Source of the DNA: Sinohyriopsis cumingii
Taxonomy: Eukaryota > Mollusca > Bivalvia > Unionida > Unionidae
Assembly: GCA_028554795.2 (NCBI GenBank)
Contig: CM068835.1
Location: 58,815,219 to 58,879,218, forward strand
Direction: 5' to 3'
DNA: 64,000 nucleotides
Positions 1-11,704 of this stretch are shown here, piece by piece; positions within the stretch are counted from its first letter, which is position 1; each line of letters starts with the position of its first letter. The notes below the pieces were generated by a model. The model made no database searches and was not told the DNA's origin. It saw only the letters and a program-made list of their open reading frames with translations. Position numbers and translations under genes: made by a program.

Positions 1-165
1 AACTATGAAATGAAAACAATTGCTAATGTCAATATTTAATCATGTATCTAAACTACCAGTCAATAAAAGCACATGCAGGTTTTCTTTGCATCAATAAATT
101 CTGTAAAATGTTCAAATTACCAGATGAATATACTAAATGGTGAGTAGCTTCAGTAAAAATCTTAC

Positions 166-923
166 CTTTGCTCACAACATCAACTTTACTTTGAAGAATT
201 TCTACTTGCTGCTTTATATCACCAACTTGCTCATTTACAATGTCAACCTGCTGTTTTGTATCACCAACTTGCTGAATTACAATGTCCACTTTCTTATCCG
301 TATCACCAACTTGCTGAACTACAATGTCCACTTTCTTATTTGTATCACCAACTTGCTGATCTACACTGCCAACCTGCTGAATTACAATGTCCACTTTCTT
401 ATCTGTATCACCAACTTGCTGAACTACAATGTCCACTTTCTTATTTGTATCACCAACTTGCTGACTTACAATGTCCACTTTCTTATTTGTATCACAAACT
501 TGCTGACTTACAATGTCCACTTTCTTATTTGTATCACCAACTTGCTGACTTACAATGTCCACTTTCTTATCTGTATCACCAACTTGCTGACTTACAATGT
601 CCACTTTCTTATCTGTATCATCAACTTGCTGACTTACAATGTCCACTTTCTTATTTGTATCACCAACTTGCTGACTCACAATGTCCACTTTCTTAATTGT
701 GTCACCAACTTGCTGATCTACACTGCCAACCTGCTGACTTACAATGTCCACTTTCTTATTTGTATCACCAACTTGCTGATTTACAATGTCCACTTTCTTA
801 GTTGTATCACCAACTTGCTGAATTACAATGTCCACTTTCTTATCTGTATCACCAACTTGCTGATCTACACTGCCAACCTGCTGAATTACAATGTCAACTT
901 GCTGCTTTACATCACCAAAATCA
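166..923 (-). CDS. Internal coiled-coil exon of the HEPN_DZIP3-like gene
   Basis: Internal exon bounded on the minus strand by a good acceptor (pyrimidine-rich TTTTCCACAG, AG at 925-924) and a good donor (AAAG followed by GTAAGA, GT at 165-164). It is 758 nt long and open throughout. The peptide is built of about 17 copies of a 14-residue unit of the type QQVGDTNKKVDIVS, with a few 7-residue insertions (QQVGSVD). Each unit is two heptads with Val/Ile in the core positions, so a long parallel coiled coil is expected. The phase fits exon 1 (3303-3921), which leaves one base that joins the GT at the start of this exon. Downstream exons lie left of the window. Function beyond oligomerisation cannot be read. 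The repeat is a 42-bp minisatellite kept in frame, so its copy number probably varies. Confidence 0.72.
190..920. repeat. 42-bp in-frame coding minisatellite
   Basis: Head-to-tail copies of a 42-bp unit (14 codons on the minus strand), recognisable by the recurring segments acaatgtccactttctta and tgtatcaccaacttgctga. Several 21-bp half-unit insertions encode the QQVGSVD variant. Copies differ by a few bases each. The period is a multiple of three, so unit gain or loss keeps the host reading frame. Long plus-strand open frames over this stretch are by-products of the repeat. Confidence 0.9.
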
Positions 924-3302
924 CCTGTGGAAAACAAATATTGTTTATGGACATTGAATAGTCTTAAGGAAAAATTGTCACTTTCAAAACTGTAATTTTA
1001 GAAAATTCATTAAATGAGAATCAATGGTCCCCACAGCAAAATATATGGCTTGAGTATTATAATTAAGGAAAGAGTGTAGGGAGACTACACTGCCAAAATA
1101 TATGGCTTGAGTATTATAATTAAGGAAAGAGTGTAGGAAGACTACACTGCCAAAATATATGGCTTGAGTATTATAATTAAGGAAAGAGTGTAGGAAGACT
1201 ACACTGCCAAAATATATGGCTTGAGTATTATAATTAAGGAAAGAGTGTAGGAAGACTACATTGCCAAAATATATGGCTTGAGTATTATAATTAATGAAAG
1301 AGTGTAGGAAGACTACACTGACAAAATATATGGCTTGAGTATTATAATTAAGGAAAGAGTGTAGGAAGACTACATTGCCAAAATATATGGCTTGAGTATT
1401 ATAATTAATGAAAGAGTGTAGGAAGACTACACTGACAAAATATATGGCTTGAGTATTATAATTAATGAAAGAGTGTAGGAAGACTACACTGACAAAATAT
1501 ATGCCTTGAGTATTATAATTAAGGAAAGAGTGTAGGAAGACTACACTGACAAAAGGATATGAGATACGATTCAGAAACTGCTCCACTTATCTATCAGCCC
1601 ATCCATGCATTCGTCTAAACATACAAATGCATCTACATTTTGTTTTTGCTGTTTCTTGAGGTAACCTCTCTTTTCTGGTGGTAGGTCTCATAATTTTCAT
1701 TTTACAACTACTAGTGTATTGAGTTAATAGTATTATTTCATGGTTTTCTCAGTTGTTTTTAGAAAACTGTATTCATTTCCATAAACCTTCCCTACAAAAC
1801 CACAGCAAAGTGTTAGGAATAACTAAAGTGTAACTCAGTCATTACATTAACTCATTAACTCCTGGAGATTTTTATTTTAGCCTCAAACTGGAGTAAGATT
1901 CACATTTTTGAGGTTACTTCTAAATACCTCCAGATACATCTGCTTCCAAGAGATTTTTGTTTAGCCAGATGCCTAGTTGTGTTAAAGACATTGTTTGAGA
2001 TTGATTATTTCACTCATGCATGTGCAGAAGGGTAATAATTGTTGTTTTTTTGTTGTTGCTTATTGGATCCATCAGTTTTTGTGTCCTGGCCATGTTTCAC
2101 TCCAACTCTCAAACTTATATGTTTTTCAAAGGCAGACATGTCATGTGCGCAGTTAAGACTGGTCTGCTTTAGATCTCATATGAAAAGTCTAAAATCAGGA
2201 CACAAAATCTGTTTCCAAATACCAGCTAATTTTTGGTAATAAAAAAATAGGTGTTAAAAAATGTTTTCCTGCTATATATTGTAAAGCAAAGAAGAAAGTC
2301 CAGATCATTTAGTATTACCGTAGAACTACATTTGTCTAGTTTTCCATTATACCACCCACTTTGGAGTAACGTAAATGATATTGACAGTACAGAGCTCAGA
2401 ATTAGGGTGCCACCTCAAGACATGTACATGTGGCACATGGGGTTTATGAGTCAAACTGGCTTAATAAGTAGTTCAATACTTCCTGAAAGAAATCTTCTAA
2501 CCCATCAAGTTGATAAGTTTAACCAAGTAAATACTGTTTCACCTACAACAGTCCTTTTAATATGATGTCAAAACTATGCAAGTATGTAGTGTTGAAAATC
2601 TGAATTTAAAAAATCGCATATTTGTAATCATGCGTGCCTTTAAGATTTCACTATAACAAAGATAACAAAACACTGAATAGAAAAGAAAACTGAACCATGG
2701 CTACAAATTGCAATTCCATTCTTATGCTTTCTTGGAGGTTTTGTTTTGATGCTAATCTTCCCTTATTTCTTCCTTAAACGTGACTAAAACATATCACAGA
2801 TCCTCTCAGAATTTGTCTGATTTTAATTAAAAAAGTAAAATGACTTAATTTCAGTAAATATTACATAAATAAAAGTAAAGTTTGAATTGTTTTCAAATAA
2901 ATGCTTAAATTTGGACTCAAAACATTTGAAAATCTACAAAATGACTTTGTGATTACATTTATGGATAAACAGTTTAAGGATTAAGGTAAGTCATTTTTAA
3001 CATGTAATTGACATTAAGCAGCTAGCAAATTAAGGAATATTTTTATTCAATTTTATATTTCATACATTTATAAAACATAATAAAAACGTTCCATAAGAAG
3101 AACTGGATGGTTTCATATACGAACTCTGAAAATGCAAACCCTACACATCTCAAGAAATTTAAAACTACAGAAGACAATTTACACTTCCACTTTGAGGCTT
3201 CGTGTTCTTTTTAAAAACTGGAAAATGTACAATCTGTGAAAATTATTCATATTTTGCTGCCCGAAAAATTCCATTTAACTGTATATAAAAGTATACACTT
3301 AC
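924..3302 (-). other. Intron between exons 1 and 2 of the HEPN_DZIP3-like gene
   Basis: The donor GTAAGT (3302-3297) and the acceptor AG (925-924) define a 2.38-kb intron with matching phase. It contains the 57-bp minisatellite at 1037-1557 and otherwise AT-rich DNA. No exon could be supported in 1600-3240: the longest frames there (for example plus strand 2251-2565) lack splice context and recognisable domains. Confidence 0.65.
1037..1557. repeat. 57-bp intronic minisatellite, about 9 copies
   Basis: Nine full copies of a 57-bp unit start at 1037, 1094, 1151, 1208, 1265, 1322, 1379, 1436 and 1493, followed by a short partial copy. Copies differ at only a few positions (for example aattaagg versus aattaatg, and ctgcc versus ctgac). 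The unit is 19 codons, and one minus-strand frame stays open across the array. The array lies inside the intron and is not needed for the coding model. Confidence 0.95.
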
Positions 3303-3921
3303 CTGATAAAATAGCAATTTCCTTCATTCTGTCAATGTAGGCATCCTCAAGGATTTTGTCCATACAGCATGAAAGAATAATATCAATCTCACTTTTGAAG
3401 TTACATTTCAGGGTTTGACTAATGGAACTAAAGTACACATCAAATCTGCTGACAACATCCTTAATATCTGTGCATAGGTTGTTGAAATCTGCAGTGTTGA
3501 TTTTGGCCTGTGTGGCATGGCCATAAAGAGTGTTTCTGAACTCTCTTACTCTCTCTATGTCATCACCCAATGTTGTTCCACCAGGGGGCGGTGTTTTCCC
3601 CCACTGTATGCTGGGAGTTGGGACATTACCACAAAGGTTCCTTATTAGTGTGTACAGTGAGGAGACATCAAATTTTTCAGCAATGGGAATCTCAGGGGAA
3701 GAAGGAGATATACCTAACAACCATGTTTTTATCTTGACATCAAGTTTTCCCAATTTGTTTTGATCTGTCTGAACTCTGTTTGGCAGATCAGACGGTGGTA
3801 CTTCACGTGTTAGCACCTGCCAGAGAACATCTCGTAATACATCAACCACTATCCGGCAAATACGTGCAAAGTTTGTGGTCTCCTGGCTGGATACATAAGA
3901 ACTACTGCCGGAACATGCCAT
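3303..3921 (-). CDS. HEPN_DZIP3-like domain, first coding exon
   Basis: Starts at ATG 3921 with the peptide MACSGSSSYVSSQETTNFAR and ends at a consensus donor (TCAG then GTAAGT). The 206-residue product resembles the HEPN domain that metazoan DZIP3-like proteins carry near the N terminus, a family greatly expanded in molluscs. The HEPN signature R-x4-6-H is visible as RNTLYGH near residue 133, preceded by an Arg/Glu-rich helix. In this family the domain is thought to bind or cleave RNA and is often linked to ubiquitin-ligase or signalling modules in innate immunity; which module this gene carries lies outside the window. Exon 2 adds a coiled coil. A degraded copy of the 5' half of this exon lies at 4225-4343. 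The domain assignment is from recognisable pattern, not a profile search. Confidence 0.72.
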
Positions 3922-3984
3922 GGTTGTTTTGCTGATCTGGTCCTACATGTCACATCTAACAAAGAAATATTGTAATCTATGATT

Positions 3985-3986
<2 letters not shown>

Positions 3987-4066
<80 letters not shown>
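3987..4066. repeat. (TA)n microsatellite
   Basis: About 40 uninterrupted TA dinucleotides immediately upstream of the HEPN gene. The duplicated copy of this region at 4225-4500 has only a short tatatat stretch at the same place, so the array expanded after the duplication. Confidence 0.97.
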
Positions 4067-4070
<4 letters not shown>

Positions 4071-4224
4071 GACCATATGGATGAAGGTCTTATCTGATAT
4101 TGCTCTAAATGAATTCTTCATTGAAAATTATACGTGCGTAGCTTGTAATTAGAGTGTTATTAATGTCACTCTTGGGATACATCAAATGTGGACCAAAAAC
4201 GGCAATGATGTTAGAAGGATGGGA

Positions 4225-4500
4225 CTTCATGGGTTAGCACCTGCCAGAGAACGTCTCTCATCACATCAAACACTATCTGGCAAATGCGTGTAAAGTTTGT
4301 TGTCTCCTGGCTGGATACATAAGAACTACAGCATGAACTTGCAATGGTTGTTTTGCTGATCTGGTCCTACATGTCACATCTAACAAAGAATTGTTGTAAT
4401 CTACGATTTATAATCTCCATATATATTACAAGTGAACATATGGACGAAGCTGTCATCTGATTAAATGGATTCTTCATTCAAATTTGTTATAACAAAAATA
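4225..4500 (-). pseudogene. Duplicated 5' end of the HEPN exon, start codon lost
   Basis: The DNA at 4225-4500 repeats 3801-4140 with scattered substitutions: the first ~40 codons of exon 1, the 5' leader and the upstream flank, in the same orientation. The start ATG of exon 1 reads TTG here. The similarity stops before the Rx4-6H part of the domain. This is a partial tandem duplication that left a dead or leader-only copy just upstream of the working gene. It could still supply an alternative promoter or 5' UTR. Confidence 0.8.
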
Positions 4501-4879
4501 AAATGCATGTATTCTTTTACCGTGTGAGTGGCTTGTCAATAGGGTGCTTGCTATTCAATTCATTTTCAGCATGCATGAATGATGGTCCAATAAGTGCAAT
4601 GATTTTAGGAAAATAAAATTATTATGCCCATCACATTAAAACAGTAAGAGAGAACAAGAAACTCAAATTTAAATTTAAAGTGTATTAGGGGATATATTTG
4701 TACCACATGCAAATGATACATGCTGAAATTATATCATATCGGAATTAGAACAAAAAGTGACAATATGAACAAGATTACTTAGAGTGTTTATATAATTTAC
4801 CTACTATTGCCAGTGTTATATTATTTGCCTTAAACTGATTCTTGATCTTGATTGCATTTTTCTGAAGATATTGTCAATT
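4501..4879. other. Gene-free stretch
   Basis: AT-rich DNA with no open frame, repeat array or RNA gene that I can support. Confidence 0.5.
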
Positions 4880-5570
4880 ACATTTACTCATTAGCAGCAA
4901 CCTGATAATTCCTGAAGATTTCAACTTTCACTTTGACTGTCCTAGAAACAGACACACATCAAAACTCTTAAATTCTATTAACATTTTCAACTTCAAACCG
5001 TCAGCTAACCAAGCCACCCATAAACATGATCACATTTTAGACTGGATTCTTCAAAGACCTGATGATAATATTATAGTCTTCACTGGTGTTCCATAAACTT
5101 GCAGCAGATCACCTCTGCGGGCTATGACATATGAACATTTCAGTCCCTAACCGTCCCCCCATCTCTGTTTGCTGCTAAGAGAAACCACCTTATGAGCACA
5201 TGCATGATATTCAATTAGACCTAACAACTTATTACAGCAATAGAACTTGACAAGTGCTTATGTCTACTGCTTGACAAACATACCCCAGTAACGAAGTGCA
5301 GAGTATCATTTCAAAAGTATTCTCAATGGTATAGTAGTGTTAGGAACCAGGTTTGCTAAATGAGAATGAAAGTGATGTAAGACTGAAAAGATCTGGATTT
5401 TCACCAGCCTCACTATTCATAAGCAGATCTATGAAGCTGCTAAGAATGATGTCAGAAACATAGTTCATGCAGCAAGATCAGCATACTACAATACTAAGAT
5501 CATGTAAAGTTCCAGCTGCAAAGAGCTCTTCGAGATTACTAACAAGCTAATGTCAAGGATTCACCTGATT
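4880..5570 (+). mobile_element. LINE remnant, AP-endonuclease and linker region
   Basis: Conceptual translation in broken frames gives fragments typical of the endonuclease of L2/CR1-like non-LTR retrotransposons: a degraded GDFN-type motif (EDFNFHFDCP), then ATHKHDHILDW with the catalytic Asp-His neighbourhood, then SDHL-like and AARSAYYNTKI/SSSCKELFEITNKL linker segments. Stops and frame changes occur throughout, so it is dead. It may belong to the same family as the reverse-transcriptase fragment at 37.1-38.6 kb, because the pieces are complementary parts of one protein. Confidence 0.6.
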
Positions 5571-5579
5571 CTTCATGTT

Positions 5580-7955
5580 GATTGCATTTTTGTGAAGATC
5601 TTTGGTAACGAAATTCACTTTACAATATTCACGGAAATGCCTCACAATTTGTAATTTTAAACAAAATGAGCTTCAAGGAACAGTTGATGGTAGGCCACTT
5701 ATAAAAGCAATGCTGATTAAGAGTAATGAACAACATGTTAGCAAAAAAGTCTGAAATAATCTGATGGTGAATGGGCATAACGTAAGTTTTAATCTTGATT
5801 CTAAAACTGAAAGTTAACTTTAATAAGGATTGTTATAAAAACATTTGTGAAGAAAATTCATGAAACAACATTCATGGAAACAACCCAATATTCATGTTCC
5901 GAAATCAACCTTTAAGAGATAGTAGTCAGCTCTTACTTGAATTTTGTGTTTATCATATTCTTGTAATATGCACAGTCCTGATAGTAGAATGACTAGATCT
6001 ATAGCACAGGTACCCCCTTATAAAGTGGTAGTCTGGGTCAATAACTGCTGACTGTAAAATGGTCAAAAATGTTTAGTGAGCTTAGTTTATTAAAGACAAT
6101 GACCTCATTTTAATAAATATACTTGCCAGTTATAATTTATATCTACATCTGTATCGAGCTTAAAATAAATAAAAAAATGTTGTAATCACTTGCAAAAATA
6201 AATTTAGGATGCTCTGGAGGCCAACTTTTTTTTAAATTAGAAACTCACAATCACATATTTACCACGTCTACACCCATTTTTCAATTAAATAAATGAACTT
6301 CTATCTCTAACAAATTCACTGAGTAATATCAAGTCAATTTTTATCAATAAAATGTATTGCTGTCAGTTCAAAATATTGGTTGCATATGATCATTAGCACT
6401 AGACTGAGTGCCATCACATAATATAAAGCATGCTTTTACCAATTCCATAGCATGGAATAACTGAGAACAAAATGAAGAACTTAAATGTCTGTAATCCATT
6501 TAAAATCCAATAATTTCCAACACAAACACATTTGTTCACAAAAGGTACTAATCCATATTGAACAAGCGCTATTTAATGTCTCGATGTGCATTTCTTACTG
6601 GAAGTATGTCGTGATTTTAGGTTGTTTGAGGCTGGACTGTTCTCATTCTTTTTAAACGGCAAAGTCTATGATACGTGTATTTCTCAGCTGCACAATTTTG
6701 AAGGGCTCAATGTAAATGGCTTCCAAGCCACATCAATCCTTTCTCAAATGCATATATGGCTTTGGAAACAGCTTGGAATATTTTCGATGGATCCTCCTGG
6801 TCACTATCTATAGTAGATCCTATTTCATGTTGATCAAGATCTAAATTTTCTATTTTAGCACCTAGGAAGAACTGGGTGATGTCATCATCTGTCTTGCATT
6901 CAACGCTGGTCAGTCCTTGACAATTTTGATCCATTGTTGAACACTGTCAAATCAGTTTCAATATCGCCATAGCACAGCATTTGTCATTTCAACATCCTAC
7001 TCTGTGGATCCCTTAAAATCCTAATCCTAATCACAGGATAAGCTTTCCTTGTCTTGAACTCCAATTCAATTAATTCACCCATAAGTATTGATAACACTAA
7101 ACACACCTTTAAATCTGATTTCACTGGAAAGAGACTCTTGGTTTGTTCTAATAGACCTTACTTGTACTGTAGCTACATTATGCAAATGAACATTTATCTC
7201 TTCAGGGCTGCCATGCAACAGATTAGAGAAAGCACTGGGAAGTTCTAAAGTCATGCTGCCACAAATCCTTTATGTGATCTGTTGCAGTCCAGGTATCAAT
7301 AAACAGTGGTAGAAAATAAGATGGTCTTCTGTACAATTAGTCTGAGATTCCCCTGACCCTTGCCACCACATTTTTGATATTTGGACATTTATGTTGGGGT
7401 GTATGGGGTGACAAGGGTCAGAGGAAACTCAGACTACTGTATAATCAGTGACCTGCTGTATAATCAGTGCACTGTATTTATAAAGACGAAGTCACTGATC
7501 TATGGGGTGGCTTTAGCGCAGAAGGTAAATTCGATAGTCAAGTGTACTTTAGCCAAATCCAATATTTGATATGGACCAATGACAAGTATGGCTTACTAGA
7601 GACATGGGTAACTTCGGGTGTTCAGTAGCCTGTTAGTAATGCAATATCTTACCTTACAACAGTGGTTAATTAGGGTTAAACTGTGGCTGTAAAAACACTT
7701 TATGGAAATGTCCAAATCAATTACAGAAGTATTTTATGTAAAGGTTTCAGCTAATATCAAAATATGTTTTTTAATGCTTTTAAATTTTAATTTGGAGTCC
7801 ATATCATATATCCAGAATCACGTTATGATGGGGCGAGCTGAACTGATATACTGAATGAGAAGTTGAATGATTGTAGAGATCACAAATGACCACTGTTTAT
7901 TTGTACCTCAATCAATATATCCAGTGCCTTCAGAGATATAGTTAAAATAATTCAT
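5580..7955. other. Intergenic DNA with one candidate exon
   Basis: AT-rich. The only coding-like segment is the minus-strand frame at 6707-6934, listed separately. Nothing else could be supported. Confidence 0.45.
6707..6934 (-). CDS. Possible small protein or terminal exon, unknown
   Basis: An open frame of 75 codons starts with MDQNCQGLTS and ends in a stop. Its composition looks protein-like (acidic, balanced, with a C-terminal amphipathic stretch FQAVSKAIYAFEKGLMWLG), unlike the Lys/Asn/Ile-rich random frames around it. An AG lies 10 bases upstream of the ATG (GATTTGACAG), so it could be a last exon of a spliced gene. No family is recognised and no polyadenylation signal is obvious close by. 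Treat as a weak candidate. Confidence 0.25.
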   Translation of the reverse strand: MDQNCQGLTSVECKTDDDITQFFLGAKIENLDLDQHEIGSTIDSDQEDPSKIFQAVSKAIYAFEKGLMWLGSHLH

Positions 7956-7956
7956 A

Positions 7957-7960
<4 letters not shown>

Positions 7961-8029
<69 letters not shown>
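7961..8029. repeat. (TA)n microsatellite
   Basis: About 34 uninterrupted TA units. Confidence 0.97.
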
Positions 8030-8035
<6 letters not shown>

Positions 8036-8675
8036 CCTTGATAACAGTTGCCTTAATAACATGTGAACCAACTTATAACAAAGAGTCAGGCATGAATCAC
8101 ATTTTCTTCCTAGAAAATGCAACAATATTGCCCCTATTTATTTAATGTGAAGATATTCTTGATCAAAATTCATAAATGAAACTGATAAATTCCACATTTT
8201 ATCATAACAAATGTCATTTCATGCCTAAATTCAGAAACACGTCACTCTTTCTTGAAAAGGAATCACATATTTTGTTAGATTTTCTTCGCAAACATGTTTA
8301 TCTCATTACATGTACATTATAGATAACAACATATGATGAATGTACCGATCAATTAAAATGACAGTAATGCTGCTAGTGGCAATACTTTCAGAAATTAAAT
8401 AGCAATTAAGCAAATCTTATCAAGTTAAATTCATGTTTTCGTTTTATCTTATAATTTGGTTTAATTGTAATAATCATAAATACAATATACCTTTTAGTAT
8501 TCACATGTGGAAAGTGTCAACTGATTATCACAGTATTGTCCACGCACATTTCCATGAAAACATAATTAAAACAAACTCTGTTTTAATCTCCAAATTGTAG
8601 AAGTGTTAGTTGCATTGATACCATCAAATGAAAGCTAACCTGCATTCTCTTGACATTTTAATTAGTTTTGTATCA

Positions 8676-8902
8676 TACAAAAACGGTACTAACAGATGCC
8701 TCGCTTGGCGCTCAGCATTAAGAGGTTAGTGTTATGACTGGTTGGGCCGGTGTCAGGATAGTGTCACTGGGTGGGACATTATGCTACATGTCTGCGGCAT
8801 GATGCCCCAGTGCTAGACATCACTATAAACTGCCACACTGCAGACATCATAGCGATATGACTGAAAAAATGTTAAAGCTACGTTAAAAATCCAGATCACA
8901 CA
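8676..8902 (+). mobile_element. SINE body, head missing, plus orientation
   Basis: Shares the body found at 9091-9350 and 32357-32672: the segments taacagatgcctcgcttggc, ttaagaggttagtgttatga and gccacactgcagacat, and the end gttaaaaatccagatcacac. The tRNA-like head present in the 32.6-kb copy is absent, so this copy is 5' truncated. It ends in a short CA run. Confidence 0.75.
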
Positions 8903-9090
8903 CACAGAGTTTTGTATCAAATCATTAAATGGGGTAGTAAAAGGCATGCATATCCTACCTAGTGGTCAGTCTTGTCAACATCTGGATTGATTACCTGAAC
9001 TCTGTAAGCACAGTTGACATAATTAAAGTATGTAACAATAATCAGTGGTTTAGCATGCTAATTAGCAATTGTGATCAACAATAGCAATGT

Positions 9091-9350
9091 GTGATTTGGA
9101 TTTTTAACGTAGCTTTAACAATTTTTCAGTCATATCGCTACGATGTCTGCAGTGTGGCAGTTTATAGTAATGTCTAGCACTGGGGCTTCATGCCGCAGAC
9201 ATGTAGCATGATGTCCCACCCAGTCACATTATCCTGACACCGGGCCGACCAGTCCTAACACTAACCTCTTAATGCTGAGCGCCAAGCGAGGCATCTGTTA
9301 GTACCATTTTTGTAACTCTTTGGTATGACTCGGTTGGGGATCGAACCAAT
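9091..9350 (-). mobile_element. SINE copy in inverted orientation
   Basis: Reverse complement of the 8676-8902 copy with about 90% visible identity, extending further into the head (ggtatgactcggttggggat, then gaacc, resembling a degraded box B). About 190 bp separate it from its partner, so a transcript through both could fold into a hairpin of roughly 220 bp. Confidence 0.75.
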
Positions 9351-9359
9351 AGCAAAGGA

Positions 9360-10190
9360 ATCCAGCAAAAGTCACACTATGCTAGTGAAATCTTAATTTC
9401 CTAAATAGGGTTCATTATTGAGAAGCAAGTTCCAAAGTTTATACTAAACTAAATATTTCTGAATTGGCACTCAGAGGTTTCTTTAAAAGTGAGCAAAAAA
9501 GCAAAAGCAGTGACATAATGCACAACATTTTCGCTGATAAACATGTGAAAAGTTTCAAAATCAATTCGAGCAACATTTCAAACAATCTTTCAGCGACTGG
9601 ATATATTGAATATTATGGTAATTTATAAGGGTGAAACAGTACACATGTGCCATGTATCAATACGATTTATGATACACTGTCTGTGACATGATACAGTATC
9701 AATACACATATGAACTTGATGGTATTTCCATCTTCAGAAGGTCTGTCAGAGGTAGTTGGTGCCCTCTTATGTGTGTTGATATACTGTTTGGATTTCCAGT
9801 ATACAAATTACAGACAGACCTATACTTACCATATATTGATATGCCCGTCTCGTTGATGACATTATAACAAAAATACTTTCAAACAGACTATTGTTCATAG
9901 TCAGTGAGTTTTATTCAACGTGTTAGGCCGTTTAAGACAGGCTTCAATTAATCCAGTACAGGACTCCCATTAGCCAACACCTCCTTTTCTTTACTATTGC
10001 ATGGATGCTTTAAAAACATTTAATATCAGTTTCATTTATCACTTAAACCTGATGACATTACATTGTTATCTTCAAAACAGAAGAAATCTTGTATGTTCCT
10101 CATGCAAATAAAATATCATTTAGAACAGGTTTGGGCATTGAAGTGGGGATGAATACCAATAAAATATATCCCATTGTACTTCCTGCAGAT
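9360..10190. other. Gene-free stretch
   Basis: AT-rich intergenic DNA; no supported gene or repeat structure. Confidence 0.45.
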
Positions 10191-10194
10191 GCAA

Positions 10195-10420
10195 ACAAAT
10201 GCCTCCTGTGACCATAGGTGCTTGTTTATGTTAGCGAAGATGTCATGATTTTCATTTAGGACAAATTAGAACATGGGATGAATGCGTGCGTAAAGTTTCA
10301 TGGAAGTCTTTCAAGCAGCTTAGAAGAAGTAACGATAAAACTTGTGCTAATGGATGGATGGGCAACAGACATATTATCACCAAAAAATCATCCCATAAGC
10401 TCTTCTTGTCTATGACAAGT
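10195..10420. repeat. Dispersed repeat family A, copy 1
   Basis: Carries the family landmarks ttttcatttaggacaaatta, catgggatgaatgcgtg, agaagtaacgataa and catcccataagctc, also found at 16320-16640 and in shorter pieces at 12220-12360, 14160-14290 and 30555-31040. No ends or coding capacity recognised. Family identity is unknown to me. Confidence 0.55.
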
Positions 10421-10429
10421 AGAGGTAAA

Positions 10430-11290
10430 ACCCCAATCTGAACAAATATACTAAATTAATTAGTATATTTAATATTTTTTCACTATTATATACAGCATAC
10501 TCTTTGCGTTTACTTGTTTCGTCATCTAGATTGGAGTTTTTTGAAGACCGTTCTCTTTGCTATTCACTTTAGAATTTGCATGGAACTTCCTCAAAGTAAT
10601 TTTATACATATTAAGTTTTAAGAAACAAATGGTGGTAGACTAGTTACAAAGCCAATGTTAATCTGATTTTTCTCCATTCAAAATTGTTAATTTGTTATGA
10701 AATAAAACAGATATGAGAAAATCATCTATACAGTCTGTTTAATTGTCCTCAGACCTAAAGATAATCTGGGAGTGGCATCAAAACCAAATGGCATTAATGA
10801 ATATGTTGAATGAGCAACAACAATTACAAAGAATTTCACTAATGTTTAGAAAACTGAAAGATGCTCTCCTTGTTATCGATCAAAGTAAATAAAAAAGTTA
10901 TATTTGAAACAGTACATGTAGTTGTGTTTATTTTATTGCTAAGCAATGAAAATGAATTTTAGATATCAGTATTGCAGAATAACTTTAAATACACAATTTT
11001 ATATATCACAAACATACTATCTGCTGTGAAAAGTGAAGGCTGGATAATTCATAAGCTGGCTTTCAGACTATGGTTATAAGAAAACAAACTTGTGTTACAG
11101 AATATATATGAACAATAAAATAAAAAACAATTTGCAAAGGACACAAACTGTCTCTAGTATAGATCAAAGTTAATAAGAAAATAAAATGTGAATGTCAGAC
11201 AGTAGTTGTGTTTATCTAATTACTGACCAATGTAAATTAATTCTATATATGTGTAGAATTTTGTTTTAAATACACTTATCCATTAATCAC
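10430..11290. other. Gene-free stretch
   Basis: AT-rich DNA without open frames of note. Two loosely similar segments (10895-10990 and 11155-11280, each containing gtagttgtgttta) suggest an old local duplication. Confidence 0.4.
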
Positions 11291-11316
11291 AAATGCATAT
11301 TATTTTAATGGCCTAC

Positions 11317-11432
11317 CTTAAATTTAATGAATCCACTGTGAGAGGTGACAGAGGAACACTTGATTTACCCAATAATTCCATTACATGTTTTCCCAAGTTG
11401 GTCCCTTGCAACATCTTCAATGACATATCAGC
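11317..11432 (-). CDS. Possible internal exon, unknown gene
   Basis: Minus-strand segment bounded by an acceptor (TTTTGCTGATAG) and a donor (TTTAAG then GTAGGC). It is open in one frame and gives a peptide with DMSLKMLQGTNLGKHVMELL and then VPLSPLTVDSLNL. Composition is protein-like but no domain is recognised. It may belong with the frame at 11705-11950 on the same strand. No other exon of such a gene was found, so this stays a weak candidate. Confidence 0.22.
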
Positions 11433-11704
11433 CTATCAGCAAAATCAAACTGGGCTAAGGCTGCTCACTGGAATTGTCGTCATGGTGAAGCTTGCTCCAT
11501 ATGGAATACCATATCTTGCACAAAAATAAATAGTAGCCAGTATTAAAAAGGCTGCAATGATTTATATCCATTACCCATACTGTAAAGCTAGTATTTCAAA
11601 AGCAAGTAAACAATTTCAGCAAACGGGTATACTATTTGCTCTATATAAATACAGGTGATGATCATATGGGTAAAACCATAAGATACATTCATATGTTTTC
11701 ACAA

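Noticed and set aside
137-961. Long plus-strand open frames (274 and 146 codons) over the 42-bp array
   Set aside because: They are by-products of a repeat whose length is a multiple of three. The minus-strand frame has splice sites in phase with the HEPN exon and a heptad pattern.
1037-1557. CRISPR-like array
   Set aside because: The units are contiguous 57-bp tandem copies without spacers, in animal DNA.
2251-2565. Plus-strand 104-codon frame
   Set aside because: Random composition, inside the HEPN intron, no splice sites or known domain.
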